The notes beneath the pieces were generated by a model. The model made no database searches, was not told the origin of the DNA, and saw nothing but the letters and a program-made list of their open reading frames with translations. From Hemileia vastatrix (taxonomy: Eukaryota; Basidiomycota; Pucciniomycetes; Pucciniales; Zaghouaniaceae): a stretch of DNA of 64,000 bases. The stretch is from the NCBI GenBank assembly GCA_030280995.1, contig JASXTE010000004.1, positions 44,621,877-44,685,876 of the forward strand. The letters are read 5' to 3'. Of the stretch, positions 25,801 to 37,300 are shown piece by piece. A program made the translations under genes and the position numbers. Position 1 is the stretch's first letter. Every line of letters starts with the position of its first letter.

Positions 25801-28800
25801 CTGGAATGTTATTGGAATGCTACTGGAATAGTACTGGTACTGTTACTGGAATGTTACTGGAATGTTCCTGAAATGCTACTGGTACTGTTACTGGAATGTT
25901 ACTGGAATGTTACTGGAATGCTACTGGCACTGTTACTGTAAAGTTACTGGAATGCTACTGGAATAGTACTGGTACTGTTACTGGAATGTTACTGGAATGT
26001 TACTGAAATGCTACTGGTACTGTTACTGCAATGCTACTGGAATGTTACTGGAATGTTACTGGAATACCTCTGGAATGTTAGTGGAATGTTACTGGAATAC
26101 CTCTGGAATACCTCTGGAATGTTAGTGGAATGCTTCTGGAATGCTACTGGAATGCTACTGGAATGTTACTAGAATGTTACTGGAATGTTACTGGAATTTT
26201 ACTGGAATGTTACTGGAATGTTGCTGGAATGTTACTGGAATGTTACTAGAATGCTACTGGAATGTTACTTTAATGTTACTAGAATTCTACTGGAATGTTA
26301 CTGGAATGTTACTAGAATGCTACTGGAATGTTACTTTAATGTTACTAGAATTCTACTGGAATGCTACTGGAATGTTACTGGAATGCTACTGGAATTCTAC
26401 TGGAATGTTACTGGAATGCTGCTGGAATGTTACTAGAATGTTACTGGAATGTTACTGGAATGTTACAGGAATGTTACTGGAATGTTACTGGTATTGTTAG
26501 TGGAATGTTACTGGAATGTTACTGGAATGCTTCTAAAATGCTTCTGGAATGCTTCTGGAATGCTACTGGAATGTTACTGGAATGTTACTGGAATGCTACT
26601 GGAATGGTACTGGAATGTTACTGGAATGTTACTGGAATGTTACTGGAATGCTTCTGGAATGCTACTGGAATTTTACTGGTACTGTTACTGGAATGTTACT
26701 GGAATGCTACTGGAATGTTACTGAAATTCTACTGGAATGCTTCTGGAATGTTAGTGGAATGTTACTGGAATGTTACTGGAATGTTACTGGAATGTTACTG
26801 GAATGTTACTGGAATGTTACTGGAATGTTACTGGAACGTTACTGGAATGTTACTGGTACTGTTACTGCAATGTGACTGGAATGTTACTGGAATGATTCTG
26901 GAATGTTAGTGGAATGCTCCTGGAACATTACTGGAATGTTACTGGAATGTTACTGGAATGTTACTGGAATTCTACTGCAATTCTACTGGAATACCTCTGG
27001 AATACCTCTAGAATGTTAGTGGAATGCTACTGGTACTGTTGGTGGAATGTTACTGGTACTGTTACCGGAATACCTCTGGAATGCTTCTGGAATGCTACTG
27101 GAAATATAGTGGTACTGTTAATGGAATGTTACTGGAATGTTACTGGAATTCTACTGGTATGCTTCTGGAATGTTAGGGGAATGCTACTGGAATGCTACTG
27201 GTACTGTTACTGGAATGTTACTGGAATGCTACTGGAATGTTACTGGAATGTTACTGGAATGTTAGTGGAATGCTACTGGAATGCTACTGGAATGTTACTG
27301 GAATGCTTCTGGAATGCTTCTGGAATGTTACTGGAATGATACTGGAATGCTACTGGTACTGTTACTGGAAAGTTACTGGAATGATTCTGGTATGTTACTG
27401 GAATGTTATTGAAATGTTACTCGAATGCTACTGGAATCTTACTGAAATGTTACTGGAATCTTACTGGAAATCTTTTGGAATGTTACTGGAATGCTTCTGG
27501 AATGTAACTGGAATGTTACTGGAATGTTACTGGAATGCTACTGGTACTGGTAATGGAATGTTACTGGTACTAATAGTGGAATGGTACTGGAATGCTATTA
27601 AAATGCTACTGGAATGCTTCTGGAATGCTACTGGAATGCTTCTGGAATGCTACTGGAATGCTACTGGAATGTTACTGGAATGTTACTGGAATGTTACTGG
27701 AATGCTACTGGAATGTTACTGGAATGCTTCTGGAATGCTACTGGAATATTAATGGAATGTTACTGGAAATCTACTGGAATGCTACTTGAATGCTTCTGGA
27801 ATCTTACTGGAATGCTACTCGAAGGCTTCAGGAATGTTACTGGAATTTTACATGAATGTTACTGGAATGCTACTGGAATGTTAGTGGAATGTTACTGGAA
27901 TGTTACTGTAATTCTACTGGAATGATACTGGAATGCTACTGGTACTGTTACTGGAATGTTACTGGAATGCTACTGGAATGCTTCTGGAATGCTACTGGAA
28001 TGTTACTGGAATGTTACTGGAATGTTACTGGAATGCTTCTGGAATGCTACTGGAATAGTACTGGTACAGTTACTGGAATGTTACTGGTACTGTTACTGGA
28101 ATGTTACTGGAATGTTACTGGAATGTAACTGGAATGCTTTTGGAATGATACTGGAATGCTTCTGGAATGCTACTGGAATGTAACTGGAATGTTACTGGAA
28201 TGCTACTGAGATGTTACTGGAATGTTACTGGAATATTACTGGTATTGTTAGTGGAATGCTACTGGAATGCTCCTGGAATGCTACTGGAATGCTTTTGGAA
28301 TGTTACTGGGATGTTACTGTAATTCTACTGGAATGATGTAGGAATGTTACTGGTACTGTTGCTGGAATGCTTCTGGAATGCTACTAGAATGCTTCTGGAA
28401 TGCTACTGGAATGCTACTGGTACTGTTAGTGAATTCTACAGGAATGTTACTGGAATGCTACTGGAATGTTAGGGGAATGTTACTGGAATGTTACTGGAAT
28501 GCTTCTGGAATGTTACTGGAATGCTACTGGAATGCTACTGGTACTGTTACTGGAATGTTACTGGAATGCTTCTGGAATGTTACTGGAATGGTACTGGTTT
28601 TGTTACTGGAATGTTACTGGAATGTTACTGGAATGCTACTAGAATGTTACTGGAATACCTCTGGAATGTTACTGGAATGTTACTGGAATGCTACTGGAAT
28701 GTTACTGGAATGTTACTGGAATATTACTTTAATGTTACTAGAATGCTACTGGAATGTTTCTGAAATTTTACATGAATTTTACTGGAATTTTACTGGAATG

Positions 28801-31274
28801 CTACTGGAATGCTACTGGTACTGTTACTGAAATGTTACTGGAATGCTACTGGAATGTTACTGGAATGTTACTGGTACTGTTAGTGGAATGTTACTGGAGT
28901 GTTACTGGAATGCTTCTAAAATGCTTCTGGAATGCTTCTGGAATGATACTAGAATGTTACTGGAATGTTACTGGAATGTAACTGGAATGCTGCTTGAATG
29001 CTACTGGAATTATTCTGGAATGTTACTGGAATGGTACTGGAATGCTTCTGGAATGATTCTGGAATTCTACTGGAATGTTACTGGAATGTTACTGGAATGC
29101 TTCTGGAGAGATACTGGAATGTTACTGGAATGCTACTGGAATTCTACTGGAGAGATACTGGAATGTTACTGGAATGCTACTGGAATTCTACTGGAATGAT
29201 ACTGGAATGTTAGTGGAATGCTACTGGAATGTTAGTGGAGAGCTACTGGAATGTTACTGGAATGCTACTGGAATGATACTAGAATGTTACTGGAATGTTA
29301 CTGGAATGTAACTGGAATGCTACTGGAATGTTATTGTAATGTTACTGGAATGCTGCTTGAATGCTACTGGAATTATTCTGGAATGTTACTGGAATGGTAC
29401 TGGAATGCTTCTGGAATGCTTCTGGAATTCTACTGGAATGTTACTGGAATAGTACTGGAATGCTTCTGGCATGTTACTGGAATGTTACTGGAATATTACT
29501 TTAATGTTACTAGAATGCTACTGGAATGTTACTGGAATTTTACATGAATGTTACTGGTACTGTTACTGTAATGTTACTGGAATGCTTCTGGAATGCTTCT
29601 AGAATGTTACTGGAATGTTACTGGAATGCTTCTGGAATTCTACTGGAATACTTCCGGAATGTTACTGGAATGCTTCTGGCATGTTACTGGAATGTTACTG
29701 GAATATTACTTTAATGTTACTAGAATGCTACTGGAATGTTACTGGAATTTTACATGAATGTTACTGGTACTGTTACTGTAATGTTACTAGAATGCTACTG
29801 GTACTGTTACTGTAATACTACTGGAATGTTACTGGAATGTTACTGGAATGTAACTGGAATGGTACTGGAATGTTACTGGAATGTTACTGGAATGTTATTG
29901 GAATGTTACTGGAATTCTTCTGGAATGTTACTTGAATGCTTCTGGAATGCTTCTGGAATGCTTCTAGAATGTTACTGGAATGTTACTGGAATTCTTCTGG
30001 AATTCTACTGGAATACTTCTGGAATGTTACTGGAATGCTTCTGGCATGTTACTGGAATGTTACTGGAATATTACTTTAATGCTACTCGAATGCTTCTGGA
30101 ATGTTACTGGAATGTTACTTGTACTGTTACTGGAATGGTACTGGAATGTTACTGGAATGCTACTGGAATGCTACTGGAATGCTACTGGAATGTTAGTGGA
30201 ATGCTTCTGGAATGCTACTGGAATGTTACTGGAATGCTACTGGAATGATACTAGAATGTTACTGGAATGTTACTGGTACTGGTAATGGAATGTTACTGGT
30301 ACTGTTAGTGGAATGCTACTGTAATGTTACTGGAATTCTACTGGAATGCTACTGGAATGTTACTGGAATGTTACTGGTAATGGAAATGTACTATACTTTA
30401 CTATAATTTAGTGCACTTTACTGTACTGATACAGGTATTGCAATGGTAGTGTGGTGGTACAAGAATGCTCCTGGTACTGGAATGTTACTGGTAATGGAAA
30501 TGTACTATACTTTACTATATCTTAGTACACTTTACTGTACTGATACAGGTATTGCAATGGTAGTGTGGTGGTACAAGAATGCTCCTGGTACTGGAATGTT
30601 ACTGGTAATGGAAATGTACTATACTTTACTATATCTTAGTACAATTTACTGTACTGATACAGGTATTGCAATGGTAGTGTGGTGGTACAAGAATGCTCCT
30701 GGTACTGGAATGTTACTGGTAATGGAAATGTACTATACTTTACTATATCTTAGTACACTTTACTGTACTGATACAGGTATTGCAATGGTAGTGTGGTGGT
30801 ATAAGAATGCTCCTGGTACTGGAATGTTACTGGTAATGGTAAGGTACTTGACTTTACTGTACTGGAATGCTACTGGAAGGAATGGTGATGTACTGGCAAA
30901 AGAATGCTGCAGGTACTGTAATGATACTGGAATGTTACTGATAATGGTAATGTACTATACTATACTGTACTGGAATGCAACTAGAATGCTACTGGAATAG
31001 TGCTAGAATAGTACTGGTACTAGAGAGCTTCTAGAACTAGTACTGGTAGTGGTACTGGAATGCTACTGATACTGTACAGTACTATAATGTACTCTACTTA
31101 ACCATATTGTAGTGCACTTTACCGTACTGATAAAGGTATTTGAATGGTAATGTAGTTGTAATAGAGTGCTACTGGTACTCAAATGTTTGAGTAATGTTAC
31201 TTGAAATGGTAATGTACTATATTATACTGTACTGGAATGCTACTAGAATGCCAATGGAATAGTACTGGTACCGG
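10845..31274. repeat. Large 11-bp minisatellite array (consensus TACTGGAATGT), about 20.4 kb
   Basis: About 1,850 head-to-tail copies of an 11-bp unit. Main variants are TACTGGAATGT, TACTGGAATGC and TTCTGGAATGC. Less common units include TAGTGGAATG, TAACTGGAATG, ATACTGGAATG and shortened TACTGGTACTG blocks. The plus strand of the consensus has no stop codon in any frame, so many overlapping open frames of up to about 230 codons arise that all read a MLLECYWNVTG repeat. They are artefacts of the repeat: no untranslated structure, introns or codon bias support a gene. Longer blocks recur kilobases apart, showing internal segmental duplication. The right end grades into 114-bp units and then diverged related sequence up to the LTR of the neighbouring element. 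No centromeric or telomeric motif is seen. Confidence 0.97.
30377..30832. repeat. Four tandem 114-bp higher-order units at the minisatellite edge
   Basis: Units start at 30377, 30491, 30605 and 30719, each exactly 114 bp and nearly identical, with a diverged fifth from 30833. Each contains a GTAATGGAAATGTACTATAC block and a GGTAGTGTGGTGGTA block next to two or three 11-bp-like units. Because 114 is divisible by three, one long plus-strand frame crosses all four. It is repeat-derived and not called as a gene. The near identity suggests recent expansion compared with the diverged sequence from 30860 to 31274. Confidence 0.9.
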
Positions 31275-31397
31275 TGTAGACAATCCTATAGTACTAGCTA
31301 TAGGCCTTGACCAAGGGAGTTGGAGAAAAACCAGAGAGAAAATCCCCTGTCCCTTTAGAAAAATAGAGTGAGATTTACTTGCTAAAGTAAGTTGGTT
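31275..31397 (-). repeat. Left LTR of the old Gypsy, outer part (before the CACTA-like insertion)
   Basis: It matches 58829-58951 at all but about 7 of 123 positions. It begins directly at the diverged end of the minisatellite and is cut by the DNA transposon after the GTT duplication (31395-31397). Confidence 0.85.
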
Positions 31398-31436
31398 CAC
31401 CAGGTCGAAAGTTAGACGACTTGCAGTCAAGTAGTT
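31398..31436 (+). repeat. Left terminal inverted repeat of the CACTA-like transposon
   Basis: 39 bp beginning CACCAGGTCGAAAG. It pairs with the reverse complement of 39359-39397 with two mismatches. Confidence 0.9.
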
Positions 31437-32267
31437 TTTCAGGTATCTAAAAGTAACATGGGAAGAAACCTTTGAAGGAATTTCAGTGCTTTAATTACTT
31501 ACAAGCCAGAATAAAACTCTGAGTGTCACTGTACCAAAAAAAATAGAGAAAGTATATTGCACTGCTTATTGTTGAAGCTTTCTATCTTATTTGATATTGA
31601 GAGACTTCTGAAAATTCTGCCACAGTGCTATATTAGCTTTTTTTCCTGGAAAGAAGTCCTTCATGCTAACTACCCTTACACCATTTATGCCAGGCCCATG
31701 AAATACCTTTTCATGATGTTCTTTCTGCAGGTTGGCATATTAGACTTTACCAAGAAAAAAATCAATGAAATCAAATTGAAAACTCTCATACCCTGTTGTT
31801 GTTAAGGAAAGTTGGGATGAATTTTCTCATTTACACTTTTCCTACATGAAATAATTTAATCTTCTTAATTATACCATATTTTAAAAATGAATTCTGGCTA
31901 AAAATTTGAAAATTTCAAAATGACTTGTAGACTTTGTGATGGTAGAAGAGTTATTATCTCTGTAAAGATTTCAAGGCTAAGACAATTGAAAGAGGCAGAA
32001 AGATAATTATAGAGGGAACATAACCAAGTGAAGTAAAGGCCACTTGGGACTTTTAAATGACTGTGAATAAAAAATGTACAGGGTAGTTTACACCACCAAC
32101 AAATCACAGACATTCCCAGTGTGATTGTCACCCAGTGGTTTGCATTGGATTTGTATGAAATGTTTGAACACCAAGGTAGACATAACACACATTAGTGAAC
32201 ACCACCATTCTTTAGATCGTCAGTCCAAATGCCTTGCATTCCTTTCCCATTGATCAATCTAACATTC
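31437..32267. other. Transposon interior, no gene seen
   Basis: AT-rich sequence with short chance reading frames only. No family motif was recognised. Confidence 0.5.
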
Positions 32268-32475
32268 CTCCCCCAGTTTTTTTTATTTCATATAATCTCA
32301 CCCAACTTGGGGCATGAAGGAGAAGGGCATAAAATATGCTATGTATAAAAGCGTGAGGGGGAAAAAGGACAAGAGGAGTGGGGAAATGAAATGGACACAA
32401 AGACAAGGTACTACTGTGCAAGGGGAAGATTATTGGGAAATTTACCAGAGTTAATTGCTCCCTCAATTTGAAAGT
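32268..32475 (-). pseudogene. LINE 3' end fragment (copy 1, minus strand)
   Basis: In minus orientation a C-terminal peptide trace (SGKFPNNLPLAQ) is followed by about 100 bp of non-coding sequence, then CTTCATGCCCCAAGTTGGG, a GAGATT block and an A-rich tail (T run on the plus strand near 32277-32290). The same 3' signature recurs at about 32510-32560 (minus), 62630-62692 (plus) and 62960-63008 (plus). It is truncated at its 5' end, as usual for LINE insertions. Confidence 0.65.
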
Positions 32476-32499
32476 ATTTTCCAATTATTTATTTTCTTT

Positions 32500-32754
32500 T
32501 ATTTCTACTTTTTTTTATTTCATTCAACCCACCCAGCTGGGGGAGTGAAGGAAGAAACAACTAAGATAATATTAAGTACAAGTGAGATGAGGAAAGGTGA
32601 GGAGGTGAATGAACAGGCAATTAAAGTGGTAAAAAAATAGGAGTTGTTGTGTGAGAGGCAAATTGCTAGGATATCTGCCAGTATTTATTGAGGCAACATG
32701 AGCAATAATGTGGGAGGGAGAAGGGACAGAGGATTGTTGTTTTACCTTATGCAT
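32500..32754 (-). pseudogene. LINE 3' end fragment (copy 2, minus strand)
   Basis: In minus orientation the trace HIIAHVASINTGRYPSNLPL aligns by eye with the LINE C-terminal end at 62699-62875 (VAQFLLATNRFPNNLPL). The trailer follows with CTTCACTCCCCCAGCTGGG and an A-rich tail. It is a short dead copy next to copy 1, so one probably inserted near or into the other. Confidence 0.65.
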
Positions 32755-33545
32755 TTAATTTTAATTACACTGTTCTTGTTCAAGTTAATTCTTTTTTTTG
32801 GGTGAATAGAATTGATGATAATCAGCCACCACATGTGAGCACTGCTGAATCAACCCAAGCCACTTTTTAAATCTCGGGACATATTCAGAGCCTGCTTTGA
32901 AGAACATCACAACATTTTATTGGGCTAGACATAAGAAATGCAACTGGCCCCAGTAACTTCCACTTGAGATGTCACATCCGTCTCACTATTGCTCTCTTCC
33001 AAAAGACTTAAGGACTCAATTCTGAGGCTTCAGAAAATTCTTAGGAGCTAATTATCAGTAAATTGAAGTTTGCCTCATCTCTTCTGTAATGCTTAAGCTT
33101 TTCCCAAGCAGAAATATATTTTCCATTTTGAGTGATTCCAAGATGGTCAATCTAAAAATATTTAGAATGTTTTGAACAATAAAATGAGAGCACTTTGGAT
33201 TTGTTACAACTTTTTATGATTATAATTAAATATAACTAGAGGTAAACAATTAATTAGGAAAGTAGAGAACAAGAGCAAGAACAGAAAGGTTTCTGCAAAG
33301 CCAGTTTATTTGAAATTTGATTTGCTGATGTATCAGACCAAAAATAGCTACCAATGAGTCAAGGTTAGAGGGAAGTGCGTCATTTGCACTGATGCTTCAA
33401 ATATCAGTGGTGTTTACAAATGTGTGTTGTGCTTGCATTGGATTTTGCAGTGGCATTCACACATTTTATGCAAACCCAATGCAAATGCCCAGGTGATGAT
33501 CACACTGGGAATGTCTGAAATTTGTGCATGGTATTTGTTGCTAAA
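32755..33545. other. Transposon interior, no gene seen
   Basis: AT-rich, with no recognisable coding region or RNA gene. Confidence 0.5.
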
Positions 33546-34361
33546 ATGCATATATGAGGCGACATGTCGCCTCATATATGCATGTAAGAAACTTTCTCAT
33601 TTCCTCAAGCTATAAGATACATAAAAAAAGAATGTCATATTGCATACATGAGGCAACATGTTGCCTCATGTACGCATGTAGATTAAACACTTAACTTCTC
33701 ACTCATAAATGAAAGAAAAAATAGTATTGAAAGTGAAAGATGGTATTGCATACATGAGGTGACATGTCACCTCATGTATGCAATAGCAGGGGGGACAGAA
33801 AAATGAAGCTACTGGACTTTATCTTCCATACTCTTTCTCTTGCATACATGAGGCAACATGTCACCTCATGTATGCAATTACATGAGCTCTGATTCAAATA
33901 CTGAACAATTTTTTTACAGCACTTTTTAATTGCATACATGAGGAAACTTGTCGCCTCATGTATGCATGTAGGTAATAGAAGTTACTTCTTACTAAAAATT
34001 ACATGGAGAGTCAAAAAAGTATAATATTGATGAAGGAATGTAATTGCATACATGAGGCAACATGTCGCCTCATGTATGCAATAGCAAGAGTTTAGGGAGA
34101 GGGATCAGAAGTGAATTGTCCCAGTACTCTTGCTATTGAATACATGAGGCAACATGTCGCCTCATGTATGCAATTTCATTTTGTCATTTTTCTCTACTTT
34201 TTATTTTCCTCTCCTTTTATTTTAGGGCGAGAAAGTACTGGTATTACCTACATGCATACATGAGGCGACATGCCGCCTCATGTATGCATGTAGTAAAATG
34301 TGATTCCCCTTACACCTGACTTGGCACAAAGAATAAGATGAGGCAAAATTTTGCCTCATCT
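33546..34361. repeat. Array of eight 36-bp palindromes plus a related 26-bp palindrome
   Basis: Palindromes of form TGCATACATGAGGCRACA joined to its inverse lie at 33547-33582 (perfect), 33641-33676 (1 mismatched pair), 33747-33782 (perfect, extends to 33744-33785), 33841-33876, 33931-33966, 34045-34080, 34137-34172 and 34253-34288. A shorter perfect one (AGATGAGGCAAAA arms) is at 34336-34361. Start-to-start spacing is 90-116 bp, and the spacers differ from each other. All share the core ATGAGGCRACAT. Single half-sites (TTGCCTCAT, ACATGAGG) continue to about 35080. They could be transposase-binding repeats, hairpin insertions or structured DNA. This is not a CRISPR array, given the eukaryotic context, varied spacer lengths and lack of cas genes. 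Confidence 0.92.
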
Positions 34362-37300
34362 ATATGCAAAGGAACCATGTTCTGATGACATTTTGCAATG
34401 TTCTTCCCCATTTCAACATGACATGGTGCATATTCTTGTATGTACTATTATGTGCCAAAAAAATTTGAATTCTACCTTTGTTCTGAATATCTGAGTGAGC
34501 ATGTATTAGAAAAAGTACAGCAAAATTCTGCCGGATGTTTTTGTGAAATTTTTTTTTTGAAATAAGTCAAAATATATTCCAAAACATTAGGAATTATTAA
34601 TTCTTCTATTGCCCAATTTTTTTAATACACATAAATAATTTTTGTTTTTAAGTGCAAGTAATGAGCTGCACTGGGTGACATATTTTGCAGTGCAGCTGCT
34701 ACATTTATGTTACTACATGTTCAATTCATTAAGAAAAATGTTGCCATGTTTAATTCTGTTGCAGATGCAAAGTAACTACACCTGCTCTTTATATTTTTTT
34801 CTCATCACTTCAATTAACAGATCCCATTTTTTTTCCTCATCATTGAAATTGATAGATCCTATTATTAAATTGTGATCATGCAGAAGTTGAGTTTATGTAG
34901 GTACATATTTGTATCATAAGACATCATGTTGCCTCATTTTCCCTTTTGAATAGGAATTACATTTCATGTTATCATAATAGGGTGTGCAACAAAATTTGGA
35001 AATGATATTTCAATTGGTAGAGTAATTTGGGTGAGTGTAAAAAGTTTCAAACATGAGGCTTTATGTTTCCTCATGTTGTAATACACTATTAGAAAAATTT
35101 AATTTCCAATAAAATTTGGATCATTTGGTGTAACTTTTATTCAAATATAATGCAGTATATTCCCCATTTTCTTGAGCTTGCTTCATTTACATTTAATAAG
35201 TTTTGTCTTGTTTGTGAGATGTGATAAATTCAAGTTAAAAATTTGTTAAAATTTTGAGTGATTTATTTAAAAACATCCATTTATGCAAAAATTCAGAGTA
35301 TATGATATAAATATGCTAAGTAAGAGTGAAAAATTTGAATTAACTAAGTGGCACTTGAAAATTATTGTGTAAGGCCCAGTGTCTGTCTGCAGGGGGGCTG
35401 GGTGGGGCGCCCCAAGGAACAACTCTACATCTCTTCTAGTTGATGAATTGGTTTGTAAATATGTAAATTTGAATATTTATTTTTACTGTGTTATTTTTAC
35501 TGTAACACAAAGACATTGAATTTAATTGTGGCTTTAATTTTTAAAATGCACTTGAGAAAAATATAGGGAAAAAGTTAAATTTAATATTGTGTATTATAAA
35601 TACATTAATTTATTAGATATACATGAGCTAGTAAATTTACCAACACTTTTTTGACTATAAGCTGTTTAACCTGTGCTATGTACTTTCAAAAACCATCAAT
35701 TAAAATTACAAGGCATGTTAAATACCATATTTTTTATATACTTTGGTTGGGATCCATTTTTATTTTAACTTAACTATGTGCAGGATTTTAAAATATGTAT
35801 TAAAAGTAAGGGCATAATTCAGGCCCTCAGTGCCCTTTCTATTTGTGACCATACAGGTTATCAGTATCATGGAACTATAATTGGATGTATTTCTTTGCCC
35901 ATAAGCAGATTTCTTTAGTCAGAAAGCTGGTCTCTTTCCTTGTAACAGCAGAAGATTAATTTGTTTCTAGTGTTATAATTTTTCTCAAACTATGATTTTA
36001 TTTTTTCAGAAAAGTTTTATTCATATTGTTGACAAGTAGATTTCCAATTATACATGAATCAAAAATTCATTAATTTTTCAAATTTTCAGTTGTTAACGTG
36101 GATATCTTGTAGTTTTAATATATGGACAAAATTTAATTTGGGCAATATATATTGCTGAAATAATTTCTGGTGATTTATCTTAACTTACAGAGTTTTACAC
36201 AGTTTTACTCATCATGGTAAATCCAGTCATTATTTATATAATGTGACTTACATGGACAAGAAATATTTCTTGTCTTGTATAAATACTGATTTCCTCCTGC
36301 ATTATCTTCTTCCCTCTCAAACTTTATTTCTTTTTAATATTGCATAATCTTATACTACTTCTCTCATCCAAATTGGCTTACTTCAATCTCACATATATGA
36401 CTTCAGCAGATCCCCAGGTTTGGTAGAGCAACCTTTTTCACTTTATCCCTCTCATAAAAAACATAATATCAGGGATAGGGAAAATTCACCTAATATTAAC
36501 TTTGATAAACATTTCCACAATAATTTCAAAATCCTCTATGACCTACATGGCCCACCAGAATACAAATTTTTAGTTGCTCCTGTTGGGGGTTGGCTTATGG
36601 TACATTATTCACCCTTATATATGGTTTGAAGCTATATTATTACCCCAAGAGGATACCAACTGTCACCTGCTAATTAATATTTTGATTTTCTATCTTTCTC
36701 AATTTCTAGGCACTATCTCCCAGTCACTTGAATCACTCTTCAACATAATTATTCTTCTTCCTGACTATAACACATCAATTCATGTGGGCTGTCCTGTACA
36801 AGATATATTCAATCAAAAAAATCATTTATCTTCTATCTCCCCTTATTCCTTATTTACTATCAGACCTTACCATCCTATAAAAAATTTATTAAGAGGATTT
36901 AGCACAAAAGAAGGCTAAAGAAAGGTCATTTAGCAACTTTGAATCCTACAAAAACAAGTAACTACAACAAAGTGGGTGGTAAAACTGGAAAAGGACTCTA
37001 TTCTACCCATGACTGTCAGATGAAGCAAGGGAGGGAACAGTGGAGAAGAGAGAGAAATGGAAGGGATAAAGAGAATAGAGAGAAAAATATTTGGAAATAA
37101 ATAAAAAATAAACATACTTGAAACCAGGTCAATAAGAAACAGTGCACCTTACAAAAAAAAGTAACTGCAACAAAGCATGTGATAAAACTATAAGGTACCC
37201 AATTATGAGCTGCTGTGGTTAGAGTTATAAGAGTAAGAAGAAAATAAAACAGAAAACAAAAGGAAAGAACTTGGAGAAAAGAATTTATTCTCCCCACAAA

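Noticed and set aside
10922..30406. Many open frames of 60-230 codons in the minisatellite
   Set aside because: They are the same 11-bp repeat read in three frames; no gene structure supports them.
30443..31000. 185-codon frame with four MVVWWYKNAPGTGMLLV repeats
   Set aside because: It is the 114-bp tandem unit, whose length happens to be divisible by three. No domain, no gene context.
31197..31430. 77-codon minus-strand frame at the minisatellite/LTR junction
   Set aside because: It crosses the repeat edge, the LTR and the transposon terminal repeat; a chance product.
33546..34361. CRISPR-like array
   Set aside because: Regular repeats with differing spacers look similar, but units are full palindromes, spacers vary in length by more than 20 bp, and the region is inside a eukaryotic DNA transposon with no cas genes.
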